A stretch of DNA of 64,000 nt from contig JBHIWH010000004.1 in the NCBI GenBank assembly GCA_041987545.1, positions 1 through 64,000 on the forward strand, given 5' to 3'. The DNA comes from JAJRXR01 sp041987545 (GTDB lineage: Bacteria; Planctomycetota; Phycisphaerae; Phycisphaerales; UBA1924). The translations under genes were made by a program, and so were the position numbers. Of this stretch, positions 1 through 8,009 are shown one piece after another (the first letter of the stretch is position 1; every line of letters starts with the position of its first letter). The notes under the pieces were generated by a model. That model was not told the DNA's origin. It searched no databases and saw only the letters and a list, made by a program, of their open reading frames with translations.

Positions 1-1
1 C

Positions 2-367
2 ATCGCCGAGGTCCAGATCAACGGGCACGCCGACCGGCGCCTGCCCCACCTGACGAACATCTCGTTCGGCTTCGTCGAGGGCGAGAGCCTGATGATGGAG
101 TGCAAGGACATCGCGATGTCCTCGGGCTCGGCGTGCACGAGCGCCTCGCTCGAACCCAGCTATGTGTTGAAGGGCCTGGGCGTCGGCGACGAGCTGGCGC
201 ACAGCTCGCTCCGGATGAGCCTGGGCCGCTGGACCACCGAGGAAGAGGTGGACTACGCGGTCAAGAACATCGCCAAGGCCGTCGGGCGTCTCCGCGAGCT
301 GAGCCCCCTGTGGGACATGCACAACGAGGGCATCGACATCACGAAGATCGAGTGGCAGGCCCACTGA
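2..367 (+). CDS. iscS: Cysteine desulfurase IscS, C-terminal part (5' end outside window)
   Basis: PLP-dependent cysteine desulfurase that takes sulfur from cysteine as a persulfide and passes it to the scaffold IscU. Only the last 121 residues are in the window; the reading frame is open to the left edge. The visible part has the IscS hallmarks: VEGESL, then the active-site loop SSGSACTSASLEPSYVL, whose Cys (residue 45 of the fragment) carries the persulfide, then AHSSLRMSLGR and TTEEEVDYAV. The C-terminus PLWDMHNEGIDITKIEW matches the IscU-docking tail of IscS rather than NifS or SufS. iscU follows after 44 bases, so the two are probably one operon. Identity is secure; the missing N-terminus holds the PLP lysine. 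Confidence 0.96.
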   Translation: MAEVQINGHADRRLPHLTNISFGFVEGESLMMECKDIAMSSGSACTSASLEPSYVLKGLGVGDELAHSSLRMSLGRWTTEEEVDYAVKNIAKAVGRLRELSPLWDMHNEGIDITKIEWQAH

Positions 368-411
368 GCCGCGCTCGCCGCAGAACGAACCCATCACCCG
401 AGAGGTGAAGC

Positions 412-834
412 ATGGCATACAGCAGCAAAGTCATCGACCACTACGAGAAGCCCCGCAACGTCGGCACCTTCGGCACCCAGAAGGAGATGAAGGAGCGCCG
501 GGACGTGGGCGTCGGCCTCGTCGGCGCGCCCGAGTGCGGCGACGTCATGCAGCTCCAGATCAAGGTCGACGACGACGGCAAGATCGAGGACGCCAAGTTC
601 AAGTGCTTCGGCTGCGGCTCGGCGATCGCCTCCTCTTCGCTGGCCACCGAATGGCTCAAGGGAAAGTCCCTGGACGAGGGCCTGGGGATCAAGAACACGA
701 TGATCGTCGAGGAGCTGGCGCTGCCCCCGGTCAAGATCCACTGTTCCGTCCTGGCCGAGGACGCGATCCGGGCGGCGATCGCCGACTACAAGCAGAAGAA
801 CGGCGTGGAGGAGGCCTCCAAGGCCTCGCACTGA
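412..834 (+). CDS. iscU: Iron-sulfur cluster assembly scaffold IscU
   Basis: Scaffold on which [2Fe-2S] clusters are built from IscS sulfur. 140 residues, slightly longer than the usual ~128. The three ligand cysteines are all present: C42 in GAPECGDVM (with D44, the Asp that tunes cluster release), C68 in CFGCGSAIASSS, and C111 in PPVKIHCSVLAEDAI. The LPPVK segment recognised by the HscA chaperone in other bacteria is present at 104-108, although no hscA or hscB is seen here. The ATG follows a GAGAGGTG ribosome site at 399-406. It lies directly after iscS and before a DCC-family gene and an IscA-type gene. Confidence 0.97.
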   Translation: MAYSSKVIDHYEKPRNVGTFGTQKEMKERRDVGVGLVGAPECGDVMQLQIKVDDDGKIEDAKFKCFGCGSAIASSSLATEWLKGKSLDEGLGIKNTMIVEELALPPVKIHCSVLAEDAIRAAIADYKQKNGVEEASKASH

Positions 835-853
835 CCCGAGACCCGGGGGCCGC

Positions 854-1291
854 GTGCAGACCGGCGAGAACGTGACCGACGACCGCGCCACCGTCTACTA
901 CGACGGATCGTGCGGCGTCTGCTCCGGGATCGCCTCGTTCATCCGCAAACGCGACCGCAGGAATCAGTTCAGGCTCGTCCCGGTCCAGTCAGACGAGGGC
1001 GTCGCGCGACTCCGGCCCCTGGGCTACGACACCGACAACCCCAACACGATGGTCCTGTCGGTCGGCGAGCGGTTCTGGTTCCGGTCCGACAGCTCGCTGC
1101 GGATCGCGCGACGGCTCGGATTCCCGTGGTCCCTGGCCTGGGTGTTCATCCTCGTCCCCCGACCGATCCGCGACTGGGCGTACACACGGATCGCCCGGAA
1201 TCGACACCGGCTGCCCGGGGGGCGCTCGACGTGCCCCCTCCCGCTGGCCGATAACACCGGGGCCCCGGCTCAACGCGAGGCCGAGGCGTAG
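854..1291 (+). CDS. DUF393 / DCC-family thiol-disulfide oxidoreductase-like protein
   Basis: 145-residue protein of the DCC family (DUF393), named after its conserved residues. The signature VYYDGSCGVCSG puts a CxxC pair at C20 and C23, so a thioredoxin-like redox role is likely but the substrate is unknown. Other family features visible are the segment starting FRLVPVQSDEG and the hydrophobic stretch FPWSLAWVFILVPRPIRDW, followed by YTRIARNRHRL. The start chosen is GTG at 854, 19 bases after the iscU stop; a later GTG at 872 (V7) is an alternative. Its place between iscU and an IscA-type gene suggests a link to Fe-S or thiol metabolism, which is inference. Confidence 0.8.
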   Translation: MQTGENVTDDRATVYYDGSCGVCSGIASFIRKRDRRNQFRLVPVQSDEGVARLRPLGYDTDNPNTMVLSVGERFWFRSDSSLRIARRLGFPWSLAWVFILVPRPIRDWAYTRIARNRHRLPGGRSTCPLPLADNTGAPAQREAEA

Positions 1292-1382
1292 TTCGGGTGA
1301 TCCGCCCCACGAACACGGGCGATTGCGGGGCGTAGAATCGATGCCAGGGGCGTGCGACAGGCCCCGCCGCGAAGGAGTTGGC

Positions 1383-1742
1383 ATGGCGACGCAGACCGAG
1401 ACGACCCAGAACGACGTGATCCTGAGCGAGGGCGCGGCCCGCGAGGTCAAGAAGATCATCGCCGAGCAGGAGCTCGACGCCGACAAGGTCCGCCTCCGGG
1501 TGGGCGTCAAGGGCGGCGGGTGCTCGGGGTTCTCGTACATCCTCGACCTGACCGAGACGCAGAAGGACTCGGACGAGGTCTTCGAGCAGCACGGCGTGAA
1601 GGTCATCTGCGACCCCAAGAGCCTGCTCTACCTGGCGGGCGTGACCGTGGATTTCAAGGACGAGATCATGGGCCGCGGCTTCGTCTTCAACAACCCCAAC
1701 GCGACCACCTCCTGCGGGTGCGGCTCGAGCTTCGCCGTCTGA
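1383..1742 (+). CDS. IscA/ErpA-type iron-sulfur cluster carrier
   Basis: 119-residue A-type carrier that receives Fe-S clusters and hands them to apo-enzymes. The three ligand cysteines are C47 in GGGCSGFSY and C111 and C113 in the tail TTSCGCGSSF, exactly the A-type pattern. The ATG at 1383 is preferred over the in-frame start at 1323 because a GAAGGAG ribosome site (1371-1377) precedes it and the family starts at this point. IscA, ErpA and SufA cannot be separated by eye. A TAGAAT hexamer at 1333-1338 could be a -10 element, so the gene may also have its own promoter. An intrinsic terminator follows at 1801. Confidence 0.92.
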   Translation: MATQTETTQNDVILSEGAAREVKKIIAEQELDADKVRLRVGVKGGGCSGFSYILDLTETQKDSDEVFEQHGVKVICDPKSLLYLAGVTVDFKDEIMGRGFVFNNPNATTSCGCGSSFAV

Positions 1743-1800
1743 CCGGACCAGACTCTCCGCCCGCCCGGCGACGCCGGGACCGAGCGATCTCCTCTCTCAA

Positions 1801-1822
1801 ACGCCCCCGTGGGGCGTTTTTT
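1801..1822 (+). terminator. Rho-independent terminator after the isc cluster
   Basis: ACGCCCC (1801-1807) pairs with GGGGCGT (1811-1817) around a 3-base loop and is followed by TTTTT. It sits 58 bases after the IscA-type stop codon and closes the isc transcription unit. Confidence 0.85.
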
Positions 1823-2035
1823 CGTGCGTGGGCCGGGGCGCGAGGCGTGATTTTGCCCGTCTCGGGGTTGTCCGCGTCGCGGCGCCCTGGGTAGATTGGG
1901 GGGTTGATCGGTCAGCCGGCGCCGCCATCGAGGACCGGTGGCCCGGGAGGGAGATCATCGCTGGGCCCCGCTCGGGCGCCCGAGGAAGCGCGCCCGGCGG
2001 GGCGGGGTGGTCGGTCCAGAGCCGAAAAGGGTCGC

Positions 2036-2515
2036 ATGAGCAGCAGCGAGGCAGTGACGCCCGAGACCGCGCGAGGATTCGCGCCCCCGACCGTGACGCA
2101 GTTCAGCGTCTTCCTGTCCAACAAGGTCGGCAAGCTCCTGGACCTGGTCGAGAACTTCGACGAGTCCCCCTGCCACATCTGCGCGATCTCGGTCCACGAG
2201 GCGTCGGACCACGCCGTCGTCCGGATCATCGCCAACAACGCCCAGCACGCCAAGAAGCTGCTCCGGGAGGACGGCCTGCCGTTCTCCGAGCACGACGTCC
2301 TGGTCGTCGAGCTTGGCGAGGGGCACTCGCTGTCGAGCATGTGCCTGTGCCTGCTCGGCGCCGAGCTGAACATCCACTTCGCCTACCCCCTGATGGGCAA
2401 GCCGGGGGGCGTGGCGACCATCGCCCTGGCCGTGGACGACCCGACGCTGGGCGGGCAGATCCTCAGGCGGAAGGGCTTCACGCTGTTCGGCGAGGCGGAC
2501 CTGCCCGCCGTCTGA
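2036..2515 (+). CDS. ACT-domain protein, possible amino-acid sensor
   Basis: 159 residues with two ACT-like beta-alpha-beta units. The first begins around residue 20 with VTQFSVFLSNKVGKLLDLV, a typical ACT opening in which a ligand-binding strand leads into a helix. The second begins around residue 95 with LSSMCLCLLGAELNIHFAYPL. No catalytic domain is attached, so it is probably a free-standing regulatory protein that binds an amino acid. A related form is the small subunit of amino-acid biosynthetic enzymes, but the partner cannot be named. The ATG at 2036 follows AAAAGGG; the longer in-frame extension to 1904 has no ACT sequence and was left out. It stands alone after the isc terminator. 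Confidence 0.75.
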   Translation: MSSSEAVTPETARGFAPPTVTQFSVFLSNKVGKLLDLVENFDESPCHICAISVHEASDHAVVRIIANNAQHAKKLLREDGLPFSEHDVLVVELGEGHSLSSMCLCLLGAELNIHFAYPLMGKPGGVATIALAVDDPTLGGQILRRKGFTLFGEADLPAV

Positions 2516-2675
2516 ACCGCTCCTGACAGGCCCCTAGCATCCCTGAGCGGACGGAATACCCACCGCCCGACGGTCGATCTCACACGAGACGATCCGGGCG
2601 CCGGCCCGCGACGTATATCGGGACCCCCACCGTCGCCCCGCTCGTGGGCCGGCGGACGCCCCAGGAGTTGACCCC

Positions 2676-3764
2676 ATGGCTTCGTTCACGCCGCGACTCG
2701 GCGCTCTCGCCGCAATGCTGCTCGCCGCCAGCGCGTCCAGCGCCCAGATGCTCGACAGCTCGGTCCCGGACCGGTCGGCCCGCAAGGACAACGGGCACGG
2801 CGAGTGCTACAAGGAGTGCTGCGTCGACCTCGGGGCGATGATCCCGAACTACATCAAGCCCTCGCTGCTCGTGGGCGACGACGCGCCCCCGCTGCAGCTC
2901 GCCGGGTTCTACAAGGGCGAGCCGATCGAGTCGCTCGAGGAGGGCCGCGTCTACGTGGTGGAGTTCTGGGCGACCTGGTGCAAGCCGTGCATCGACGCGT
3001 TCCCCCACCTGTCGGAGATCCAGAAGAAGTACGAGGACGACGGCGTGACGGTGATGGGGATCAACGTCGGCGAGCGCCGGCAGCGGGGCGACACGCCCCA
3101 GGTCGTCCAGGCCCGCGTCGCGTCCTTCGTCGAGAACCAGGGCGATCGGATGGGCTACACCGTCGCCGCCGACAACCGGGACATGACCAACCGGACGTGG
3201 AAGGTCGCGGCGGGCCGCAACACGCTGCCCTCGGCGATCATCGTCGACCGCGCGGGCAAGATCGCCTGGGTGGGCACGCCCCTGATGGGCATGGACCAGG
3301 CGCTCGAGGCCATCGTCGAGGGGACGTACACGTACGAGAAGGGCCGCGGCGACACGCTCTTCCAGTCCATCGCGCCGATGGGGCTCCGCCAGTTCATGGC
3401 CGGTGTCGCGAGTCCCGACGAGGCGAAGGCTGGCGAGGCGTACGTGCTGGGCCGGGCGCTGGCGGTCCAGGTGTTCGGCGAGCACCCGCAGTACCTGCAC
3501 GCCATGGCCAGGCTCGTGCTCGAGCACCCCCGCGTGCGGCACCGCAACCCCGCGTTCGCCCTCGTCCTCGCCCGGCAGGCCGCCGAGGACGAGGAGCTGA
3601 GCAAGGACCCGGCCGTCCTCGACACTTTCGCCCTGGCCCTCTTCGCCAACGGCGACACGGACGGCGCCATCGAGACCCAGGAGCGGGCGATCGCCCTGGC
3701 CGACAACGACCGGACGAAGCAGATGCTCGAGGACCGCCTCGAGCAGTTCCGGGCCGCGCCGTAG
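2676..3764 (+). CDS. Secreted TlpA-like thioredoxin with helical C-terminal domain
   Basis: 362 residues. Residues 1-23 form a signal peptide ending in a SSA-Q type site, so the protein is exported. A TlpA/AhpC-type thioredoxin fold spans about 65-230, with WCKPC at 101-105 in the context VVEFWATWCKPC, and with the cis-Pro region TLPSAIIVDRAGKIAWVG. The last 130 residues are helical and include a TPR-like unit (FALALFANGDTDGAIETQERAIAL). Expected role: thiol-disulfide exchange on exported proteins or cytochromes. The gene at 4799 has the same architecture and is a paralogue; the two flank the divergent propeller gene at 3788. The Cys-rich segment CYKECC near residue 44-49 is unusual and lies before the thioredoxin fold. 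Confidence 0.85.
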   Translation: MASFTPRLGALAAMLLAASASSAQMLDSSVPDRSARKDNGHGECYKECCVDLGAMIPNYIKPSLLVGDDAPPLQLAGFYKGEPIESLEEGRVYVVEFWATWCKPCIDAFPHLSEIQKKYEDDGVTVMGINVGERRQRGDTPQVVQARVASFVENQGDRMGYTVAADNRDMTNRTWKVAAGRNTLPSAIIVDRAGKIAWVGTPLMGMDQALEAIVEGTYTYEKGRGDTLFQSIAPMGLRQFMAGVASPDEAKAGEAYVLGRALAVQVFGEHPQYLHAMARLVLEHPRVRHRNPAFALVLARQAAEDEELSKDPAVLDTFALALFANGDTDGAIETQERAIALADNDRTKQMLEDRLEQFRAAP

Positions 3765-3787
3765 CCAGAGCCCCAAAGCCGGGCGAC

Positions 3788-4705
3788 TCAGGGCAGCTCG
3801 ACACCCTCGAGCACGACCAGACCGAAACCCGGCTCGCCCTCGGGCAGACGCATGAAGCACACGATGGACGATCCGTCGGGCGTCCACAGCGGGTGCTGCG
3901 CGTCCGCGTACTCGGTGAGCCGGATCGGCTCGCCGCCCGCGCTGGCGACGACGAAGATCGCGTACCGCCCCGTGCCGCCGCCCTCGGGCGACTCGTAGGC
4001 GATCCACCGCCCGTCCGGCGAAACGGACGGCGCCCGCCCGACGCCGGGCGAGACCGCCTCGACGCCCCCGTCCGGCGTCAGGCGCAGGATCTGATTCTGC
4101 GTCTGGTCGTACGCCCCGCGCTCGTTGAACTGACCGGCGAAGACGATAGAGCCGTCCACCGACTCCCACGCCCGCCCGGCGAGCACCTCGTCCGGGTCGG
4201 TCAGCGCCTCAACCTCGCCCGTCGCGATGGTGACCCGCTTGATCACGCCACGGAACTGCGCGTCGAACTCCGTGACGATGTACGACCCGCCGTCGGGCGC
4301 CCAGCAGGGGTAGAACGCGTGGGACGCGACCGCGTCGGGGTGCGGGACGTTGAGCGCCTCGCCCCCGCCGTCGATCATCCGGACGCGCGCCTCGCCGCCC
4401 TCGTTCATTCCGGTCAGCAGGATCCGGTTCGAGTCCCAGTGCCAGTTCGGGCGGGTCGGCTGGAACGGGGGAGGCGCCTTGAGCACGGCCTCCGCCTCCC
4501 CGCCCCCGATCGGGATCGACATCAGCTCGAACGAGGCCAGGTCCGTCGTGCGGCAGAAGACGACTCGCTCCCCGTCCGGGCTGATCGCGGGCCAGACGTC
4601 GTACACGCCCGCCTCGCGCGTCAGGAACCGGGCCTCGGGCAGGTCGGCGGCGCCGCCCACGCGCGCAAGCGACAGCAAGACGACCAACATCGATGTCGTG
4701 TGCAT
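3788..4705 (-). CDS. Exported TolB/PD40-type beta-propeller protein
   Basis: 305 residues. An N-terminal signal peptide (MHTTSMLVVLLSLARVGGAA) is followed by repeated PD40/WD40-like blades of the pattern ISPDGERVVF, WAPDGGSYIV, VSPDGRWIAYES and WTPDGSSIVCFM, which form a TolB-like beta-propeller. The function is not obvious; such proteins usually bind proteins or polysaccharides outside the cytoplasm. The ATG at 4705 was chosen because it gives a clean signal peptide; the same frame stays open far upstream but overlaps the genes at 4799 and 5854. It is divergent from the TlpA gene at 4799 and convergent with the one ending at 3764. Confidence 0.75.
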   Translation of the reverse strand: MHTTSMLVVLLSLARVGGAADLPEARFLTREAGVYDVWPAISPDGERVVFCRTTDLASFELMSIPIGGGEAEAVLKAPPPFQPTRPNWHWDSNRILLTGMNEGGEARVRMIDGGGEALNVPHPDAVASHAFYPCWAPDGGSYIVTEFDAQFRGVIKRVTIATGEVEALTDPDEVLAGRAWESVDGSIVFAGQFNERGAYDQTQNQILRLTPDGGVEAVSPGVGRAPSVSPDGRWIAYESPEGGGTGRYAIFVVASAGGEPIRLTEYADAQHPLWTPDGSSIVCFMRLPEGEPGFGLVVLEGVELP

Positions 4706-4763
4706 CGTCAGACTCCCGCGCCCGATCGGCGGCCCCTCGTCGCATCCCCACGGCCTGCCTGTG

Positions 4764-4799
4764 GTACTATTGTTCACATTGATTGTACTGAGGTGAACA
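4764..4799 (+). promoter_or_regulatory. Divergent control region with inverted repeat over the 4799 start codon
   Basis: The 93 bases between the divergent genes at 4705 and 4799 end in an AT-richer stretch. TGTTCAC (4771-4777) and GTGAACA (4793-4799) form a perfect 7-bp inverted repeat with a 15-base spacer. The right arm overlaps the ribosome site AGGTG (4791-4795) and the A of the ATG. The words GTACT at 4764 and 4785 repeat at 21-base spacing, two helical turns. This may be an operator for a dimeric repressor, or an RNA hairpin that hides the ribosome site. Confidence 0.4.
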
Positions 4800-5857
4800 T
4801 GTACACGCAACCCCTCGCGGCCGCGATCCTCGTCGCGGCCGCCAACCCCGCCCCGCCCGCCGAGGACACGGGCCCGTTCGCGCCGCACGTGAACGCCGAG
4901 TCGGCCGTCGAGATCCTCGCCGAGGTCCGCGACGCGTTCGAGCCGCCCGAGCTGGTCGTCGGGGACCAGGCCCCGGAGCTGAAGCCGGTCTCGTGGGCCC
5001 GCGGGGGCGGGCCGAGGTTCGGGCGGGGCCGGGTGCTTGTCGTTGACTTCTGGGCGAGCTGGTGCGCGCCCTGCGTCGCCGCGATGCCCGGTCTCAGCCG
5101 GCTGAGCGAGGAGCTCTCGGAAGCCGCCGACTTCGTGGCGGTCAACGTCCGCGAGGCGGACCCGGAGTCCGGGCGGATGCTCGACGCGGCGGCCCCCGAG
5201 ATGGTGGATGCGTTCATCGCCGACGCGGGCGAGCGGCTGCGGACACCGGTCGCGATCGGGGACCGGGCGATGGACGCCGCGTGGATCGCTGCGGCCGGCA
5301 GATCCTCGCTTCCGACGTACGCCGTCGTCGATCGGGACGGGCGGCTGGCGTGGATCGGTGGCGAGGCGGATGCGCTTGACGGTGTCGTCCGCGCCGTCGT
5401 CGCGGGCACGCACGACACGGACGCCGCGCGGGAGCGGCAGCTGGCCGCCGCCCGCGTGCAGCACCTGGGCGGCACGATCAACCAAGCCGCGGTGCAAGGC
5501 AACGCCGAGGGTGATCTGTCCCGGTTCTACGAGCTGTGCGCCGCGCTGTCGCTGGCCGCCGAGGCCCACGAGGGGCTGTACCTGGCCTCCCTCATGGACA
5601 CGGTGCTGACCCACCCGCTGCTCGACGACCGGCGGGATCTCGACACGGCCCAGCGCGGAAGCCGCCTCGCCTGCGAGCTGACCGAGTGGAGCAACGCCGA
5701 AGTGATCCGTGTGCACGCGCTCGCGACGTTCATGGGTGGGGACGCGGCGGGGGCTGTGGAGCTGGGCGAGCAGGCGTTGCGGGCCGCGGACCCGGATGAC
5801 GAAGTGTCGGCGGCCCGGATCCGCGCGGACATCGAGCGATTCCGCTCGGACGGCTAG
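4799..5857 (+). CDS. TlpA-like thioredoxin, paralogue of the gene at 2676
   Basis: 352 residues. The N-terminus is weakly signal-like (QPLAAAILVAAANPAPP). The thioredoxin fold spans about 50-215 with WCAPC at 88-92 (VVDFWASWCAPC) and the cis-Pro segment SLPTYAVVDRDGRLAWIGG. The C-terminal 130 residues are helical and TPR-like (VHALATFMGGDAAGAVELGEQALRAA), as in its paralogue at 2676. The ATG at 4799 has AGGTG at 4791-4795. It is expected to be an exported or membrane-associated thiol oxidoreductase. Its stop codon overlaps that of the convergent trxB in the palindrome CTAG (5854-5857). The presumed substrate is unknown. Confidence 0.82.
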   Translation: MYTQPLAAAILVAAANPAPPAEDTGPFAPHVNAESAVEILAEVRDAFEPPELVVGDQAPELKPVSWARGGGPRFGRGRVLVVDFWASWCAPCVAAMPGLSRLSEELSEAADFVAVNVREADPESGRMLDAAAPEMVDAFIADAGERLRTPVAIGDRAMDAAWIAAAGRSSLPTYAVVDRDGRLAWIGGEADALDGVVRAVVAGTHDTDAARERQLAAARVQHLGGTINQAAVQGNAEGDLSRFYELCAALSLAAEAHEGLYLASLMDTVLTHPLLDDRRDLDTAQRGSRLACELTEWSNAEVIRVHALATFMGGDAAGAVELGEQALRAADPDDEVSAARIRADIERFRSDG

Positions 5858-6858
5858 GCCAGCCCGCGGGCGCCCAGGTCGTGCTCGGCGTCCAGGGCCG
5901 CCTGGCAGCCCATGCCCGCCGCGGTCACGGCCTGGCGGTAGGTCGCGTCGGCGACGTCGCCCGCCGCGTACACGCCGGGGATGTTCGTACGGCTCGAGCG
6001 GCTCTTGAGGTCGATGTACCCCGAGCCGTCGAACTCGAGGCCGGAGCCCTGGAGGAACCTGGTCGCCGGCGTGTGCCCGATCGCGACGAACAGGCCTCCG
6101 ACCGCCAGCTCGCTCCGCTCGCCCGTGAGGGTGTCCTCGAGCATCACGCCGCGGACCTTCTCGGCGCCCATGTCGTCGGTCCGCGCGAGCACGTCCACGA
6201 CGACCTTGTTCCACAGGACCTTGGCGTTGTCCTTGGACAGCAGCCGGTCCTGCATGGTCTTGCTGGCCCGCAGGGCGTCGCGGCGGTGGATGATGTAGAC
6301 GGTGCTGGCGAACTTGGTGAGGTAGTTCGCCTCCTCCATCGCCGTGTCGCCCCCGCCGACGACGGCCAGGGGCTGGTCGCGGAACATGGGCAGGGCGCCG
6401 TCGCAGACGGCGCAGGCGCTCACGCCCCCGCCGGCCTGGGCCAGGCGCATCTCGCTGTCGAGGCCCAGCCAGTTGGCGGTCGCCCCGGTCGCGATGATGA
6501 CGGCGTGGGCGCGGACGGTCGAGCCGTCGGAGATGTGCAGCGTGTGCGGGGAGCCGTCGGTCGAGAACTCGCACCGCTCGACGTCCTCGCCGATGACCTG
6601 CGTCCCGAAGCGCTGGGCCTGCTGCTGGAACTGGGCCATCATCTCGGGCCCGCCGATGCCCTCGGCGAAGCCCGGGTAGTTCTCGACGTCGGTCGTGAGC
6701 ATGAGCTGGCCCCCGGGCAGGACGGGCCCGGGGTCCTGCTTGGGCACGCCGACGAACACGACCGGGTCGAGGCTGGCGCGGGCGGCGTAGATCGCGGCGG
6801 TCCAGCCCGCGGGGCCCGAGCCGATGATGACCAGCTTCTTGACGTCGTTGTCGCTCAC
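5854..6858 (-). CDS. trxB: Thioredoxin reductase
   Basis: 334-residue NADPH-dependent flavoenzyme that reduces thioredoxin in the cytoplasm. The FAD-binding motif GSGPAG is at 13-18, the redox-active CAVC at 149-152, and the NADPH-binding GGGDTA at 168-173. The second FAD motif GVYAAGDV lies near the C-terminus. Length and order are those of low-molecular-weight TrxB. An insertion (VPKQDPGPVLPGGQ) near residue 38-51 is a little longer than usual. The gene is transcribed in the same direction as the upstream sigma factor gene but is separated from it by a strong hairpin. It is convergent with a TlpA-like gene, which suggests a thiol-redox neighbourhood. Confidence 0.96.
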   Translation of the reverse strand: MSDNDVKKLVIIGSGPAGWTAAIYAARASLDPVVFVGVPKQDPGPVLPGGQLMLTTDVENYPGFAEGIGGPEMMAQFQQQAQRFGTQVIGEDVERCEFSTDGSPHTLHISDGSTVRAHAVIIATGATANWLGLDSEMRLAQAGGGVSACAVCDGALPMFRDQPLAVVGGGDTAMEEANYLTKFASTVYIIHRRDALRASKTMQDRLLSKDNAKVLWNKVVVDVLARTDDMGAEKVRGVMLEDTLTGERSELAVGGLFVAIGHTPATRFLQGSGLEFDGSGYIDLKSRSSRTNIPGVYAAGDVADATYRQAVTAAGMGCQAALDAEHDLGARGLA

Positions 6859-6963
6859 GCGGCGTCCTCCATCGCGCCCCGACCGCTCGGGTCAGGGAGG
6901 AACAGCCCCGGGCCTCTCAATCTTCCCGGGGGCGATGGTAGGGGCCGGAGCCCGGCGCACGAC

Positions 6964-6992
6964 AGCGGGCCGGCGACGTGCGCCGGCCCGCT
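6964..6992 (-). terminator. GC-rich hairpin between the sigma factor gene and trxB
   Basis: AGCGGGCCGGC (6964-6974) pairs perfectly over 11 bases with GCCGGCCCGCT (6982-6992), 7-base loop. It lies 37 bases after the stop of the sigma factor gene and 105 bases before trxB, both on the minus strand. There is no U-tract, so it may terminate weakly, act with Rho, or protect mRNA ends. Confidence 0.45.
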
Positions 6993-7028
6993 CAAGACTC
7001 CTCCCGGGGTCTCCCCCGGGAACCTGTC

Positions 7029-8009
7029 TCAGCCCGCCTTGGAGGCGGCGCCGAAGGAGCCCCCGACCGATGCGTCACCCACCCGACGCACGGGCCGATC
7101 GTTCGAATCGTCGATGTCCTCGACGGGCATCGCGTCCCGCCGGAAGAACTGGCTCGGCTTCTTGTCCGTCAGACGCTCGTGCAGGCGCTCCAGCGCCTCC
7201 TCGACGATCTGACGCACGCGCTCACGCGAGATGCCGACGTGGTCGGCGATCTGCTTCAGGGTCAGGGGCTCCTGCCCGTCGAGCCCGAACCGCAGCCGCA
7301 GGATCCGCGCCTCCCGATCGTCGATGGTCTCCATCAGGCGACGCAGGATGTCCAGCTCCTCGGTGTGCAGCGTCCGGTCGTCGGGCGTGCCGACCTTCTC
7401 GTCGGCGATCAGCTCGCCCAGACCGACCAGGTCGCCGTCGGCGTTCGTCGGCTCCTGGTTGGGCGTCTTGAAGGCCTTGACGGCCCGCTTGATGATGCGG
7501 ACCTTCTTGACCGGCAGCTCCATCCGCTCGGCCAGCTCCTCGATGGTCGGCGACCGCCCCAGCTCGTTCTCGAGGTTGCGGGACGCGACCTTCCACTTGG
7601 CGATCAGCTCGACCATGTAGGCCGGGATGTGGATCGGCTGGGTGGCGTTGATCAGGGCCCGCTTGATGGCCTGCTTGATCCACCAGGAGCCGTAGGTGCT
7701 GAACCGGGCTCCCTGAGCCGGGTCGAACCCCTCGACCGCCCGCAGCAGACCGATGTTGCCCTCCTCGATCAGATCGGTGATCGGGAGGCCTCTGCCGGTG
7801 TAGTGCTTGGCGATGGAGACGACGAGCCGGAGGTTGGAGCGGATCATCCGCTCCCGCGCCTCGGGGCAGTTGTCGTTGATGATGCGCCAGCCGAGCTCCT
7901 TCTCCTCATCAGCCGTGAGGAGCGGAACGCGGTTGATCTCTCTCAGGTAGACCTGCAGATCGGACTGCAGACCTCTACCACGCGCAGTGGAAGCGTGCGA
8001 ACGACTCAC
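7029..8009 (-). CDS. RNA polymerase sigma-70 factor, group 2-like
   Basis: 326-residue sigma factor without the region 1.1 and non-conserved region of a full-length RpoD. Region 1.2 starts with DLQVYLREINRVPLLTADEE. Regions 2.1-2.4 run through LRLVVSIAKHY, DLIEEGNIGLLRAVEGFDP and RFSTYGSWWIKQAI. Region 3 is the PTIEELAERMELPVKKV block. Region 4.2 is the helix-turn-helix LTLKQIADHVGISRERVRQI. These match group 2 (RpoD-like, often stress or stationary-phase) factors. The start is GTG at 8009 with AGGAAAAA just before it. The C-terminal ~35 residues after HERLTDKK are acidic or low-complexity. A primary sigma factor is normally much longer, so an accessory role is more likely. Confidence 0.9.
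   Translation of the reverse strand: MSRSHASTARGRGLQSDLQVYLREINRVPLLTADEEKELGWRIINDNCPEARERMIRSNLRLVVSIAKHYTGRGLPITDLIEEGNIGLLRAVEGFDPAQGARFSTYGSWWIKQAIKRALINATQPIHIPAYMVELIAKWKVASRNLENELGRSPTIEELAERMELPVKKVRIIKRAVKAFKTPNQEPTNADGDLVGLGELIADEKVGTPDDRTLHTEELDILRRLMETIDDREARILRLRFGLDGQEPLTLKQIADHVGISRERVRQIVEEALERLHERLTDKKPSQFFRRDAMPVEDIDDSNDRPVRRVGDASVGGSFGAASKAG

Noticed and set aside
2804..4798. The plus-strand frame of the 4799 gene is open for 2 kb upstream
   Set aside because: It is Arg/Gly/Pro-rich and overlaps the TlpA gene at 2676 and the propeller gene in other frames. Only the part from ATG 4799 has thioredoxin motifs.
4706..6574. The minus-strand frame of the propeller gene is open for 1.9 kb upstream
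   Set aside because: Overlaps the TlpA gene at 4799 and trxB and shows only low-complexity Arg/Pro/Gly sequence. The real start is the signal peptide at 4705.
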